This document shows, piece after piece, positions 1 through 6,539 of a stretch of 29,604 nt of DNA (its first letter is position 1; each line of letters begins with the position of its first letter). The stretch comes from a virus. A model generated the notes under the pieces. The model was not told the origin of the DNA. It searched no databases and was given only the letters and a program-made list of their open reading frames with translations. The position numbers and the translations under genes were made by a program. The stretch spans positions 1 through 29,604 of the IMG/VR virus record IMGVR_UViG_3300021964_000342, one strand, 5' to 3'.

Positions 1-125
1 GGTGCTCCCTGAGTAGTGAGTTAAATGGTCCAGTTCTCCAGGATACAGCCAAACATATTGTCCCCTAGTGTCGGCCTAGTATGTCGTAACGGTGTATAAA
101 TCTAGATGGTAAACACGGCTAGGGG
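1..125 (+). ncRNA. GC-rich structured leader upstream of the first gene
   Basis: No convincing gene is visible here. GC is about 48% (60 of 125 bases), well above the surrounding coding sequence, which is typical of a structured RNA in an AT-rich genome. Positions 62-68 (CCCCTAG) pair perfectly with 119-125 (CTAGGGG), closing a 64-base domain; inside it 92-95 (GTGT) can pair with 113-116 (ACAC). The closing stem ends just before the ribosome site of the first gene. It is not a tRNA: the domain is too short and I find no anticodon arm or T arm. A leader RNA, a terminator of an upstream gene, or the 3' part of a longer RNA starting outside the window are all possible. Confidence 0.4.
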
Positions 126-144
126 ATAATAAAAAGGAGAATAA

Positions 145-378
145 ATGACATACGATGAAAATAATAATCCTTTAGAGTTTGAAAAAAGCTTTGAAGAACG
201 ATTAAAAAATCATAAAAATGTAGACCCTTGGAGTAAAGAGGGTATAGAAGAACGTGAAGAGTTCTACAAACTATATGGTAGAGGTTGGTTTTGGTTTACA
301 GACACAGGGTTTGTTCCAAGATATGCTGATAGTTGGGTAGAACAATTTAGAATAAAGGATACAGATGGAAACGAATAA
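145..378 (+). CDS. Hypothetical small acidic protein (77 aa)
   Basis: I do not recognise a family. The product is charged, Asp/Glu rich, with an aromatic patch in the second half (GRGWFWFTDTGF) and no membrane segment or signal peptide. The ATG at 145 is well supported: AAGGAG at 134-139 lies five bases upstream. It is the first gene of the + strand operon, directly downstream of the GC-rich structured leader, and its end overlaps the next gene by 14 bases, so the two are probably translated together. Position at the head of a replication operon suggests an early or host-takeover role, but that is inference only. Confidence 0.75.
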   Translation: MTYDENNNPLEFEKSFEERLKNHKNVDPWSKEGIEEREEFYKLYGRGWFWFTDTGFVPRYADSWVEQFRIKDTDGNE

Positions 379-622
379 AAAAGATATGGATAATATGTGG
401 GTATGCGATTATTGTGGTTCAGAAGAAGTAGACGAAAAAGCGTGGGTTAATATGAATACTCTTGAAGTTACAGAAAGTGTAGATGATACTCCACGTTGGT
501 GCAATATTTGTAATGACGAGGTAGCACCCATGACATACTTTGATTGGTGTGAACAGATTGCTGAAGAATGTGGAGGCAATAAAGATAAATATGATGAAAT
601 AACAAGCGGGAGTAGAATGTGA
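365..622 (+). CDS. Small protein with a CxxC...CxxC zinc-ribbon pattern (85 aa)
   Basis: The sequence has CDYCGS near residues 14-19 and CNIC near 46-49, spaced as in a zinc ribbon, so it probably binds one metal ion. A third cysteine cluster (WCEQ, ECGG) follows. No enzymatic motif is seen. Small zinc-ribbon proteins of phages are often nucleic-acid-binding or bind host polymerase, but nothing here fixes the partner. The start at 365 is preceded by AAAGGAT at 355-361; an alternative ATG lies at 386. It overlaps the upstream gene by 14 bases and the downstream gene by 4 (ATGTGA). Confidence 0.75.
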   Translation: METNKKDMDNMWVCDYCGSEEVDEKAWVNMNTLEVTESVDDTPRWCNICNDEVAPMTYFDWCEQIAEECGGNKDKYDEITSGSRM

Positions 623-840
623 AAAGTAGAAAAAACATAACATTAAATGATGATGGTAGAATAGACGCTTCTATAAAAATAGATATATATTATTCTTTTG
701 ACGAAGAAACTGGATACCATTTAGATACTGATAGTATAACAGCAGAGTTTGAAGAAAGATTATCTGAGATAGAAGATGATATATCAAACTTAAATCACGA
801 ACGCAATGACCATTTAAGAACAAAACATATGGAGGGCTAG
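619..840 (+). CDS. Hypothetical small protein (73 aa)
   Basis: Not recognised. It has a short basic N terminus, a beta-like middle (ASIKIDIYYSF) and a helical, coiled-coil-like acidic C-terminal half. The start overlaps the previous stop as ATGTGA, a translational-coupling arrangement, with GGGAG at 608-612 as ribosome site. Its stop overlaps the next start. Tight packing in a directional operon supports it being a real gene. Confidence 0.65.
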   Translation: MKSRKNITLNDDGRIDASIKIDIYYSFDEETGYHLDTDSITAEFEERLSEIEDDISNLNHERNDHLRTKHMEG

Positions 841-1034
841 TGAGAAAAGTAAATGAAATGAACAACCTTGTAACTGATGAAGAATGTAAAAATGCGTTAG
901 AATACTTTTGGTCGTTAGATATGCTTAATAATCGTATGAATAGCGATGAAAAATATTATTGTAAAATATTATTAAAAAGAGTTGCTAATACATTAGATAT
1001 AACATTAATAGATGGAGAAGATAATGGAGAATAA
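840..1034 (+). CDS. Hypothetical small protein, GTG start (64 aa)
   Basis: Not recognised; short, helical and charged. The GTG at 840 shares its G with the TAG stop of the preceding gene, and GGAGGG at 831-836 lies just upstream. An in-frame ATG at 858 is the alternative and would give 58 residues. The spacing from the ribosome site fits GTG at 840 better. It overlaps the following gene by 11 bases. Function unknown. Confidence 0.6.
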   Translation: MRKVNEMNNLVTDEECKNALEYFWSLDMLNNRMNSDEKYYCKILLKRVANTLDITLIDGEDNGE

Positions 1035-1413
1035 CACAAGAATAATAACTAACATACAAAATACTTTGAAGATGGTTCGTGAACAACTTGATGCTGAAAA
1101 TAAAATACCAAAAAAAGTAAAGTATACATCATTACTAATTGATGACATTGGTCAACGATTAGATATTGGTGCTGAAAAGTATGGTAGACAAGTACCAATA
1201 GAAGAATCAGATGGTAGAATATTTACACAAGAAGCATACGAAGAGCTATGTGATGCTATTGTGTATTTATCTTCTATAGGATTAAATTTAATTAGTAAAG
1301 CAAGAGATGAAGATGCACGACATCATGCACATATGATGGGCAATATATTGTTTAATACTTGTTATCAAACAATTGAATATATGGAGTTGATATATGATAA
1401 AAAAACGATATAG
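1024..1413 (+). CDS. Putative MazG-like helical protein (129 aa)
   Basis: An all-helical protein whose middle reads RLDIGAEKYG and then EELCDAIVYLSSIGL. This resembles phage MazG/dATP-dGTP pyrophosphohydrolase-like proteins, where an ExxxDAxxYL helix supplies metal-binding acids. Enzymes of that superfamily hydrolyse NTPs or dNTPs to monophosphates and can tune nucleotide or alarmone pools. The second Glu pair usual in MazG is not obvious, so catalysis is unproven. I chose the ATG at 1024 over that at 1012 because GGAG at 1014-1017 sits six bases upstream. The end overlaps the next gene by 20 bases. Confidence 0.55.
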   Translation: MENNTRIITNIQNTLKMVREQLDAENKIPKKVKYTSLLIDDIGQRLDIGAEKYGRQVPIEESDGRIFTQEAYEELCDAIVYLSSIGLNLISKARDEDARHHAHMMGNILFNTCYQTIEYMELIYDKKTI

Positions 1414-1645
1414 AAAAGATGAATTACAATTACTTGCAAAACAGTTTGTAATGAAACGAATAGAAGGGTTTGAGATAGAAGAACAACGCAAGTATTATCT
1501 TGAACCTAAATTAGTAGACGAATGGTCATACTATGTCTATTGTACCTGGAGAGAAAATACTATGATAAGAGGTTGGGATTTGAGATATCTTGATGACACA
1601 CCCCTTGGTATGCCTGCGGTTATGGATAAACGTAGGTATGAATAG
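1394..1645 (+). CDS. Hypothetical protein (83 aa)
   Basis: Not recognised. The product is basic at both ends (IKKRYRK at the start, DKRRYE at the end) and rich in aromatic residues in the middle (WSYYVYCTW). There is no membrane segment. The start is supported by GGAG at 1383-1386 inside the preceding gene. It is the last gene before a strong intergenic hairpin, so it may close a transcription or RNA-processing unit. Confidence 0.65.
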   Translation: MIKKRYRKDELQLLAKQFVMKRIEGFEIEEQRKYYLEPKLVDEWSYYVYCTWRENTMIRGWDLRYLDDTPLGMPAVMDKRRYE

Positions 1646-1653
1646 ATAAAGTA

Positions 1654-1694
1654 ATTGGATTAGTGAGTTATTAATTGTAACTTACTAGTCCAAT
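1654..1694 (+). promoter_or_regulatory. 17-bp intergenic hairpin
   Basis: Bases 1654-1670 pair along their full length with 1678-1694 as RNA (15 Watson-Crick pairs, 2 G-U), leaving a seven-base loop TTAATTG. It lies between the small-gene cluster and the recombination genes. What follows is a TAA-repeat tract and then the ribosome site, not a T-run, so it is not a standard intrinsic terminator on the + strand. It could be an RNA-processing or stability hairpin, a pause site, or an element read by a phage polymerase. As DNA the hairpin is imperfect only at the two G-U positions. Confidence 0.7.
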
Positions 1695-1728
1695 AATAAT
1701 AATAATAAAAATAAAATAAGGATAAAAT

Positions 1729-2295
1729 ATGAAATTCAAAGGTAAGGAATATACCGAAGTAAAAGATAGAATCATCGCATTCGCAGATGAATTTCCAGAA
1801 TCAACTATTGAAACACAAGTACTGAGTGTAAATCAAATTGTAGATACACCAACAGGTGAATCTTGCAATGAGTATGTTATAAAAGCAATAGTTAGACCAA
1901 ACCCTGTACAACAACCAGAATGGTTTTATGTTGGTCATGCAGCAGAACGTGATAATACAGGATTTGTAAACAAAACATCAGCATTAGAAAATGGTGAAAC
2001 ATCAGCAGTAGGTCGTGCATTAGCATTTGCAGGCTTTGGTGGTGACTTTTCTATTGCTAGTAAAGAAGAAGTAGACAATGCTAAAGCTAAACAAAAAGCT
2101 ATTAATCCAACAGTAGCATCATTATCAGCTATGGATAAAGCAGCTAACAATGCAGCTAAAGCAGGTACACTACCAGAAGAAGACCACCTTAGATACAAAC
2201 AGAAACGACAAGCTGGATTCTTTGATACAAAACTAAAAGTAAGTCAGAGTACAGAGTACTTTGAATCGTTAACGAAAACAGAAGGAGCTAAATAA
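1729..2295 (+). CDS. Erf/Rad52-like single-strand annealing protein (188 aa)
   Basis: Residues about 82-115 carry the signature of Erf/Sak-type annealing proteins: an ENGETSAVGRAL helix followed by a Gly-rich turn (AFAGFGGDFSIAS) and EEV. Proteins of this superfamily bind single-stranded DNA and promote annealing in phage recombination and replication restart. The N-terminal half is a mixed alpha/beta region expected of the core fold; the C-terminal third is Ala/Lys rich and probably flexible. It abuts the SSB-like gene with no gap, which fits a shared role on single-stranded DNA. It follows the 1654-1694 hairpin and a TAA-repeat leader. Length is on the short side for the family. Confidence 0.75.
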   Translation: MKFKGKEYTEVKDRIIAFADEFPESTIETQVLSVNQIVDTPTGESCNEYVIKAIVRPNPVQQPEWFYVGHAAERDNTGFVNKTSALENGETSAVGRALAFAGFGGDFSIASKEEVDNAKAKQKAINPTVASLSAMDKAANNAAKAGTLPEEDHLRYKQKRQAGFFDTKLKVSQSTEYFESLTKTEGAK

Positions 2296-2826
2296 ATGGC
2301 TATTACTGGAACAAAAGTGAAAACCAACACTTCCAATAAAAATTGGTTTATTAATCACTGTAAAATTGTAGAAATAGAACAAATAGATTCTCAATACAAT
2401 GATTGCAGTATTCGATTAAAATACGAAGATGTAGATAGTGGATATAATTATACTGCATTCATCAATCAGAACTTTGAAAAAGATAATAATGGTATTGTAA
2501 CTGGACTAAAATATCCAGATGATGTTAATACATTATATCTTGCAGCTAACGCTGATTTAAATGTATCTGATGTAGGAGAAGTCAATGTAGAAACCTTGAT
2601 TGGTAAAGAAGTAGCAGTACTGAATTATAAATCAACTGGTAAATACAAGAATGCTACATGGGGAGTAGTATCATCTTTAGATAAAACAGATGAACTTGGT
2701 AAACGTTTTATGGACCAAGTTGCTAAAGGTTATCCAAAGAACTACATGCAACCTGATTCAAGTGCACCGCAAACAACAGATACCTTTGGTGTAGATAAAG
2801 TGTCGGTTGACGACTTACCATTTTAA
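2296..2826 (+). CDS. ssb: Single-stranded DNA-binding protein (176 aa)
   Basis: The N-terminal two thirds look like an all-beta domain of the size of an OB fold, followed by a flexible Pro/Ser/Thr linker (about 150-168) and an acidic, hydrophobic C-terminal tip SVDDLPF. That tip matches the tail by which SSB proteins recruit helicase, recombinase and repair partners. Together with its position between an annealing protein and the primase-helicase this supports SSB. The ATG directly follows the preceding TAA; AGGAG at 2283-2287 is the ribosome site. Its stop overlaps the next ATG (TAATG). The OB fold is inferred from composition and context, not a strong motif. Confidence 0.7.
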   Translation: MAITGTKVKTNTSNKNWFINHCKIVEIEQIDSQYNDCSIRLKYEDVDSGYNYTAFINQNFEKDNNGIVTGLKYPDDVNTLYLAANADLNVSDVGEVNVETLIGKEVAVLNYKSTGKYKNATWGVVSSLDKTDELGKRFMDQVAKGYPKNYMQPDSSAPQTTDTFGVDKVSVDDLPF

Positions 2827-3086
2827 TGACTGCACAAGACATTCTATTAAGATGGATTGACTCTAAGGCTAAGTCTTCCGATGGACACTTTGCTAGCTAT
2901 GATTTAGAAAGCGAAGTCCCTGTATACGGAAGACTAGCACATCAGAAAGTACATACCCCAAGTACTTATTCTAGGGCATTTAGAAAGATACGTGAAGGTA
3001 ACACTTTAATGCGTTTAGGAATAGAGTTAGAAGAATATATTAATTCAGATACAAAGGTAAAAGGATGGAAAATAAAGAGACTATAA
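2826..3086 (+). CDS. Hypothetical small basic protein (86 aa)
   Basis: Not recognised. The chain is basic and mostly helical, with a segment HTPSTYSRAFRKIRE that could be a recognition helix of a small winged-helix or HTH protein, though no classical pattern is met. It starts on the overlapping TAATG with the SSB-like gene and overlaps the primase-helicase start by 22 bases. The location, between SSB and primase-helicase, suggests a replication accessory role. Confidence 0.65.
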   Translation: MTAQDILLRWIDSKAKSSDGHFASYDLESEVPVYGRLAHQKVHTPSTYSRAFRKIREGNTLMRLGIELEEYINSDTKVKGWKIKRL

Positions 3087-4855
3087 TTGAAATAATCAAT
3101 GGTAGTGTCGCTAATCGTAATACTGTTGGTACTGTAAAAGAGTTTGACGAAATGATTAAAAAGCATTGTTGGAATGGTGAAATGTATAGAAGCTATTATA
3201 GCTTTGATGAAACTATGAAAGATTATGTTGAGAATAATCGTACAGTCAAAGGATTTGATGGACTAACATATTTAGATTCAATCATCTTGGATGTGGACAA
3301 AGGGAATATACCTAATGACCAATTCCAACCTTACTTGTTACAATGCCTAGGAGAAATAGAAGACCTGGGCATTAACAAGAAGCACGTCAACATATGGTTT
3401 AGTGGTAATGGATATCATATAGAACTATTAAATGTATTTGGCTTTCAACCTAGTAGAGTATTACATGAAAAAGTAAAACTTACTATGAAAGAACATTTAT
3501 CATTTGCAGATAGTATCTTTGATAAAACACGTATCATTAGAGCACCATGGAGTGTGAATAAGAAGACTGGATTGTATAAGGTATTTATTCCTTATCACAG
3601 AATCTGGGAATTAGATTATGAAGAAGTCGCTGAAATGGCTTCTAATATAGATTCATACAAGACGTACCAAGAAGAAGATTGTGATTGGTATGACACTTAC
3701 TTCAGAGATAAAGAAGTAGAACCATACTTACAGAATCTTATTGTATCAACATCGCAAGCTGTATCTACAGGTAGATATCGTAGTAAAGATACTACATCGG
3801 TAGTTACGTGTATGCAGCACGCATTTAATGAAGGTCCTGTTGAAGGACAACGTAATATGAAAATGATGCGTATGTCTAGTACATACAAACGTGCAGGTGT
3901 TCCTTACATTGTTGCCTTAAATGGTATGTTACAATGGAGTGCTGGAACAATGGATGATGAAGAAATAATAAGAACAGTAAGTAATGTATATGATGGTAAC
4001 TACCAATATGGATGTCAAGATGTAATTATGGCAGAATATTGTGACCCTAAGTGTATTCATTTTAAAAGAAAAGATTACACATTGGATATCAAGAATGTTG
4101 AAGATATGACAAAATCGTTGGTAGAGTACTTACAAAATGACTTAACAAAGATGTCAATTAATATGGCAGATATATTTGATTGTCAAGACTATATCATTAA
4201 ACCTGGAGAGTTAGTTGTATTTTCTGGTGATACTGGTATGGGTAAATCTGCATTTGTACAAAATGTAGTTACTAAAGCTAATAAGAAAACATTATTCCTT
4301 TCATTAGAAATGAATGAATTTCTAACCTTTAGACGATTTGTACAGATAGCTAACAATCAAACAGAAGATTGGGTAATCAATCAAGTCAAAGCAAATCCTA
4401 ATATATCTTTCAAAGAACAATTAGGTCATATACAAGTAATGACAATAGCACCAGAGATTGAAGCTATTAAGAAGGTAATTGCAACGCATGAACCTAATAT
4501 CTTAGTAGTAGACACGACTGATGAAGTGCACGTTGATAGAGTAGAGTCTGAAATACAACGACAAAACATTATCATTGGTGCATTAAAAGAAATGGCACAG
4601 AAACATAATATAATTATTATAGCTGTGCATCACGTAAACAAGATATCTGCAGCAGGTAACACCATAGCATTGCATTCATTAAAAGGTAGTACTAATGTAG
4701 TACAAAAAGCAGATAAAGTAATAATGGTTAAAGGTAATCGTGACGAGAAAGCTAGAGTAGTAACTAGTGAGAAGTCAAGAGATGATGGCAAGTTTGAAAT
4801 GACATCATTGTTTGATTACGAAACAATGACCTTTAGACAAGTAGATTGGAGTTAA
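3065..4855 (+). CDS. Primase-helicase fusion (AEP-like primase + DnaB-like helicase, 596 aa)
   Basis: The N-terminal half looks like an archaeo-eukaryotic-type primase: DVD at residues 76-78 as the metal-binding acids, SGNGYHIE at 113-120 as the SxH-type motif, and RIIRAPWSVNKKTG at 156-169. Four cysteines follow (C249, C318, C326, C330) in an arrangement that could bind zinc or an Fe-S cluster. The C-terminal half is a RecA-fold DnaB-like helicase: Walker A GDTGMGKS 388-395, an SLEM segment at 413-416, Walker B ILVVD 479-483, AVHHVNK at 520-526, and a KGS...ADKVI motif near 540-553. It should prime and unwind at the phage fork, like T7 gp4, but with an unrelated primase. The ATG at 3065 has AAAGG upstream. 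Confidence 0.85.
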   Translation: MENKETIIEIINGSVANRNTVGTVKEFDEMIKKHCWNGEMYRSYYSFDETMKDYVENNRTVKGFDGLTYLDSIILDVDKGNIPNDQFQPYLLQCLGEIEDLGINKKHVNIWFSGNGYHIELLNVFGFQPSRVLHEKVKLTMKEHLSFADSIFDKTRIIRAPWSVNKKTGLYKVFIPYHRIWELDYEEVAEMASNIDSYKTYQEEDCDWYDTYFRDKEVEPYLQNLIVSTSQAVSTGRYRSKDTTSVVTCMQHAFNEGPVEGQRNMKMMRMSSTYKRAGVPYIVALNGMLQWSAGTMDDEEIIRTVSNVYDGNYQYGCQDVIMAEYCDPKCIHFKRKDYTLDIKNVEDMTKSLVEYLQNDLTKMSINMADIFDCQDYIIKPGELVVFSGDTGMGKSAFVQNVVTKANKKTLFLSLEMNEFLTFRRFVQIANNQTEDWVINQVKANPNISFKEQLGHIQVMTIAPEIEAIKKVIATHEPNILVVDTTDEVHVDRVESEIQRQNIIIGALKEMAQKHNIIIIAVHHVNKISAAGNTIALHSLKGSTNVVQKADKVIMVKGNRDEKARVVTSEKSRDDGKFEMTSLFDYETMTFRQVDWS

Positions 4856-4857
4856 TA

Positions 4858-5040
4858 ATGATAAAAATAAGAACAGTTAACAAATCAGATATTATGGCAC
4901 AAGAAATTGTGTTTTTGTATTTATTTGTTATTGGTGTTACATATCAAAAAGAAAGAGGAGAACACTTTTCATTTAATTTTGGAATAGGTCCAATTGGATT
5001 AGAGTTCACTTTGAGGTTGTGGAATGGCACATCCAAATAA
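4858..5040 (+). CDS. Hypothetical small hydrophobic protein (60 aa)
   Basis: Not recognised. There is a hydrophobic stretch (QEIVFLYLFVIGVTY, about 15-29) that could span or associate with a membrane, followed by a beta-like, Gly/Phe-rich half. I start it at ATG 4858 because GGAG at 4848-4851 is six bases upstream; an in-frame TTG at 4846 would overlap the primase-helicase. Its end overlaps the resolvase-like gene by 17 bases. Confidence 0.55.
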   Translation: MIKIRTVNKSDIMAQEIVFLYLFVIGVTYQKERGEHFSFNFGIGPIGLEFTLRLWNGTSK

Positions 5041-5356
5041 GATACGTGGTAATGCTCTTGAACGAGAAATCGTAAATCAATCTAAAGAGGAAGGGCTCTC
5101 TGCAAAGAGGGCCTATGCCTCCGATGGTAGGTCACTAGGTTATAGTGAAGTAGTAGATTGTGTAGTAGAGGATTGGACCATACAAGCAAAGAGAAAAAAG
5201 AAAATAGCACAATGGTTGTATCCAGAGTACCATGGAGATGATGTAGATGCGATTGTGACAAGAATGGATAGAAAAGAGGCGTTAATAGTTATGCCTCTAA
5301 AAAAATGGATAAAAATGATGAAGGAGATAAAAGATGGCAAAAGTAAATCTAAGTAA
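5024..5356 (+). CDS. Holliday-junction-resolvase-like nuclease (110 aa)
   Basis: A small PD-(D/E)XK nuclease. In order: GNALEREIV (conserved Glu, about 9-17), KRAYASDGRS (28-37), EVVDCVV with the metal-binding Asp near 45, then TIQAKRKKK near 52-60 giving the E/Q-x-K end of the motif. The arrangement and size match Hjc/RusA-alternative resolvases of phages that act on branched DNA during recombination and before packaging. It follows the replication genes and overlaps both neighbours. The basic C terminus probably contacts DNA. An endonuclease of related fold with a different substrate is possible. Confidence 0.7.
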   Translation: MAHPNKIRGNALEREIVNQSKEEGLSAKRAYASDGRSLGYSEVVDCVVEDWTIQAKRKKKIAQWLYPEYHGDDVDAIVTRMDRKEALIVMPLKKWIKMMKEIKDGKSKSK

Positions 5357-5570
5357 AGAAGAAGTAGAAATGGCGATAAAAGGTTTAGCTAATATAGTCA
5401 CTATTAAACATAGATATAGAGAAGTTAAAATGCCTAACTTGGATATAGATATGATTAGAGAAGTATTACATAAACTAGAAGCACCATTTGAAGAAAAATA
5501 CAATAAGATAATAAGAGATTCAGAAGACAAACAACCTAGAATAGGGAATTGTGAGTGTTGCGATGACTAA
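5334..5570 (+). CDS. Hypothetical protein with C-terminal cysteine cluster (78 aa)
   Basis: Not recognised. Helical, charged, with a C-terminal CECCDD that gives three cysteines in four residues and could bind metal. AAGGAG at 5321-5326 supports the ATG at 5334. It overlaps the resolvase-like gene by 23 bases and the next short gene by 8. Confidence 0.6.
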   Translation: MAKVNLSKEEVEMAIKGLANIVTIKHRYREVKMPNLDIDMIREVLHKLEAPFEEKYNKIIRDSEDKQPRIGNCECCDD

Positions 5571-5706
5571 ATTTAAGAAAGAAGAATTGTTGATAATGCG
5601 GTCTTCATTGCTTAACTTTAAGAAAGCACCTTGGGTGTCAGATGAAGAGAAAAAAATAATAAAAAATATTTTAAATAAAATTAGAAAACTATTTGAAGAA
5701 GAATAA
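5563..5706 (+). CDS. Short hypothetical protein (47 aa)
   Basis: A short open frame from ATG 5563 to TAA 5704-5706, overlapping the previous stop by 8 bases as many genes in this operon do. The product is Lys/Glu rich and helical (for example SDEEKKIIKNILNKIRKLF). No family is recognised and no strong ribosome site is seen, so translation would rely on coupling. It is the last frame before a long structured noncoding gap. Confidence 0.5.
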   Translation: MTKFKKEELLIMRSSLLNFKKAPWVSDEEKKIIKNILNKIRKLFEEE

Positions 5707-5709
5707 TAA

Positions 5710-5878
5710 TTATTGGCCTACATAATACGGCTTAAAAGGAGTCGGGCAGGTATTCAATCCTGTGCCTTTATTTAACGTTAAATTTAATAAATAAAGGAGA
5801 TTATTGATTTAATTGCACTATGGTTGGCCATCAACCACTGGTTGGTGCTGTAGTATAATTTAATTAGTAGGCCAATAA
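5710..5878 (+). ncRNA. Multi-helix structured RNA candidate upstream of the GroES-like gene
   Basis: No gene lies in 5707-5892. A 12-bp perfect closing stem joins 5710-5721 and 5867-5878. Inside, helices follow each other almost without gaps: 5728-5733/5739-5744 (6 bp, two G-U), 5746-5750/5759-5763 (5 bp, one G-U, T-arm-like), 5765-5774/5788-5797 (10 bp, perfect) and 5811-5820/5851-5860 (9 of 10 pairs). Within the last, TGGTTG at 5821-5826 can pair with CAACCA at 5832-5837, which could instead pair in part with GGTTG at 5840-5844, a possible switch. The right arm of the 10-bp helix contains AAAGG of a ribosome-site-like sequence at 5793-5799 that has no good start codon after it. I know no RNA family that matches. 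Confidence 0.55.
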
Positions 5879-5892
5879 AACAAGGAGATAAT

Positions 5893-6150
5893 ATGAAACC
5901 ATTAAGAGACGAAGTTGTAATAAAGCAGCAGTCAAGAGAAAACAAAACAGAAACAGGTATTATTTTAACAACAGATGTAGCAATCAAAGAAAACGTTGGT
6001 GAAGTAGTAGCTCTTGGTAGTAAAGCAGAAGAACTAGAAATTGGAGACAAAGTATTATTTGGTCCAGGATTTGTAGTTCAAGAAATAGATAGAAAAGAAT
6101 ATTTAATTATGAGTACCAAAAATATTCTATTAGTGTTAAATAACGAATGA
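5893..6150 (+). CDS. GroES-like co-chaperonin (85 aa)
   Basis: The sequence follows the Cpn10 pattern along its whole length: KPLRDEVVIK at the N terminus, a mobile loop around residues 14-31 with ETGIILT in place of the usual GGIVL, GEVVALG (36-42), LEIGDKVLFG (48-57), and YLIMSTKNILLV near the end. GroES caps the GroEL cage and sets its volume; phage versions (T4 gp31 is the classic case) adapt the host GroEL to fold capsid protein. At 85 residues it is shorter than bacterial GroES (about 95-97), mainly where the roof hairpin lies. AAGGAG at 5882-5887 precedes the ATG. No GroEL gene is in the window, so a host GroEL is the expected partner. Confidence 0.85.
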   Translation: MKPLRDEVVIKQQSRENKTETGIILTTDVAIKENVGEVVALGSKAEELEIGDKVLFGPGFVVQEIDRKEYLIMSTKNILLVLNNE

Positions 6151-6539
6151 TTATTCCTTATAAAAAACAATACGAAGTATTGAAAAAAGAATATGAAGAG
6201 TTGTCTAAAGAATTAAACCAATACGCTGATTTAAGTTTAAATGAATTTAAAGACCGTAAAAGCTTAATAACAAGGTTATATAAACTTGAAAAAGAATTAG
6301 AAAAAGAAAAAAGAAATAACAAATACTCCACAGAATACTTAGCTATTTTAGTTTGGCTTTATGGTATTGATAAAAAAAAGTATAATAAAGTAGTTGAAGA
6401 TATATGTAAAAAAATATATGATGACTATGAATGGAAGTCAGAAATACTAGGATATGATTTTTTGCATATGCATCTTTCAGAAAATAATAAATATGCAGAT
6501 GAGTTATTTGATTTATTTCACCAAGAAAGTGAGGACTAA
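6147..6539 (+). CDS. Hypothetical coiled-coil protein (130 aa)
   Basis: Not recognised. Residues about 5-60 form a Lys/Glu-rich coiled coil; the C-terminal half is compact and aromatic-rich (EYLAILVWLYG, then DDYEWKSEILGYDFLHMHL). The start overlaps the GroES-like stop as ATGA and the stop abuts the next ATG, so it belongs to the same unit as the co-chaperonin. Coupling to a GroES-like gene invites the idea of a folding or assembly accessory, but there is no direct support. Confidence 0.65.
   Translation: MIIPYKKQYEVLKKEYEELSKELNQYADLSLNEFKDRKSLITRLYKLEKELEKEKRNNKYSTEYLAILVWLYGIDKKKYNKVVEDICKKIYDDYEWKSEILGYDFLHMHLSENNKYADELFDLFHQESED

Noticed and set aside
3-68. C-terminal end of an upstream protein in the third + frame
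   Set aside because: The 21 codons ending at TAG 66-68 use GC-rich codons (CTC, CAG, GCC, GTC, CCC) that differ from all genes here, and the stretch coincides with the structured leader.
62-125. tRNA suggested by a perfect 7-bp terminal stem
   Set aside because: Only 64 bases, no T-arm consensus, no anticodon stem, and no CCA-like end; kept only as a structured element.
5746-5763. T-arm of a tRNA (GCAGG, loop TATTCAAT, CCTGT)
   Set aside because: The loop is eight bases and no acceptor stem or anticodon arm fits around it; it works better as one helix of the larger RNA candidate.
5804-5852. Mini-gene after AAAGGAGA at 5793 (ATT-started hydrophobic peptide, or 12-codon ATG frame at 5820)
   Set aside because: ATT is a very rare start and the ATG is about 20 bases from the site; the sequence is better explained by base pairing.
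5854-5859. Sigma-70 promoter from a perfect TATAAT
   Set aside because: No -35-like hexamer at 16-18 bases upstream, and the bases form part of a helix in the RNA candidate; TATAAT is common by chance in AT-rich DNA.
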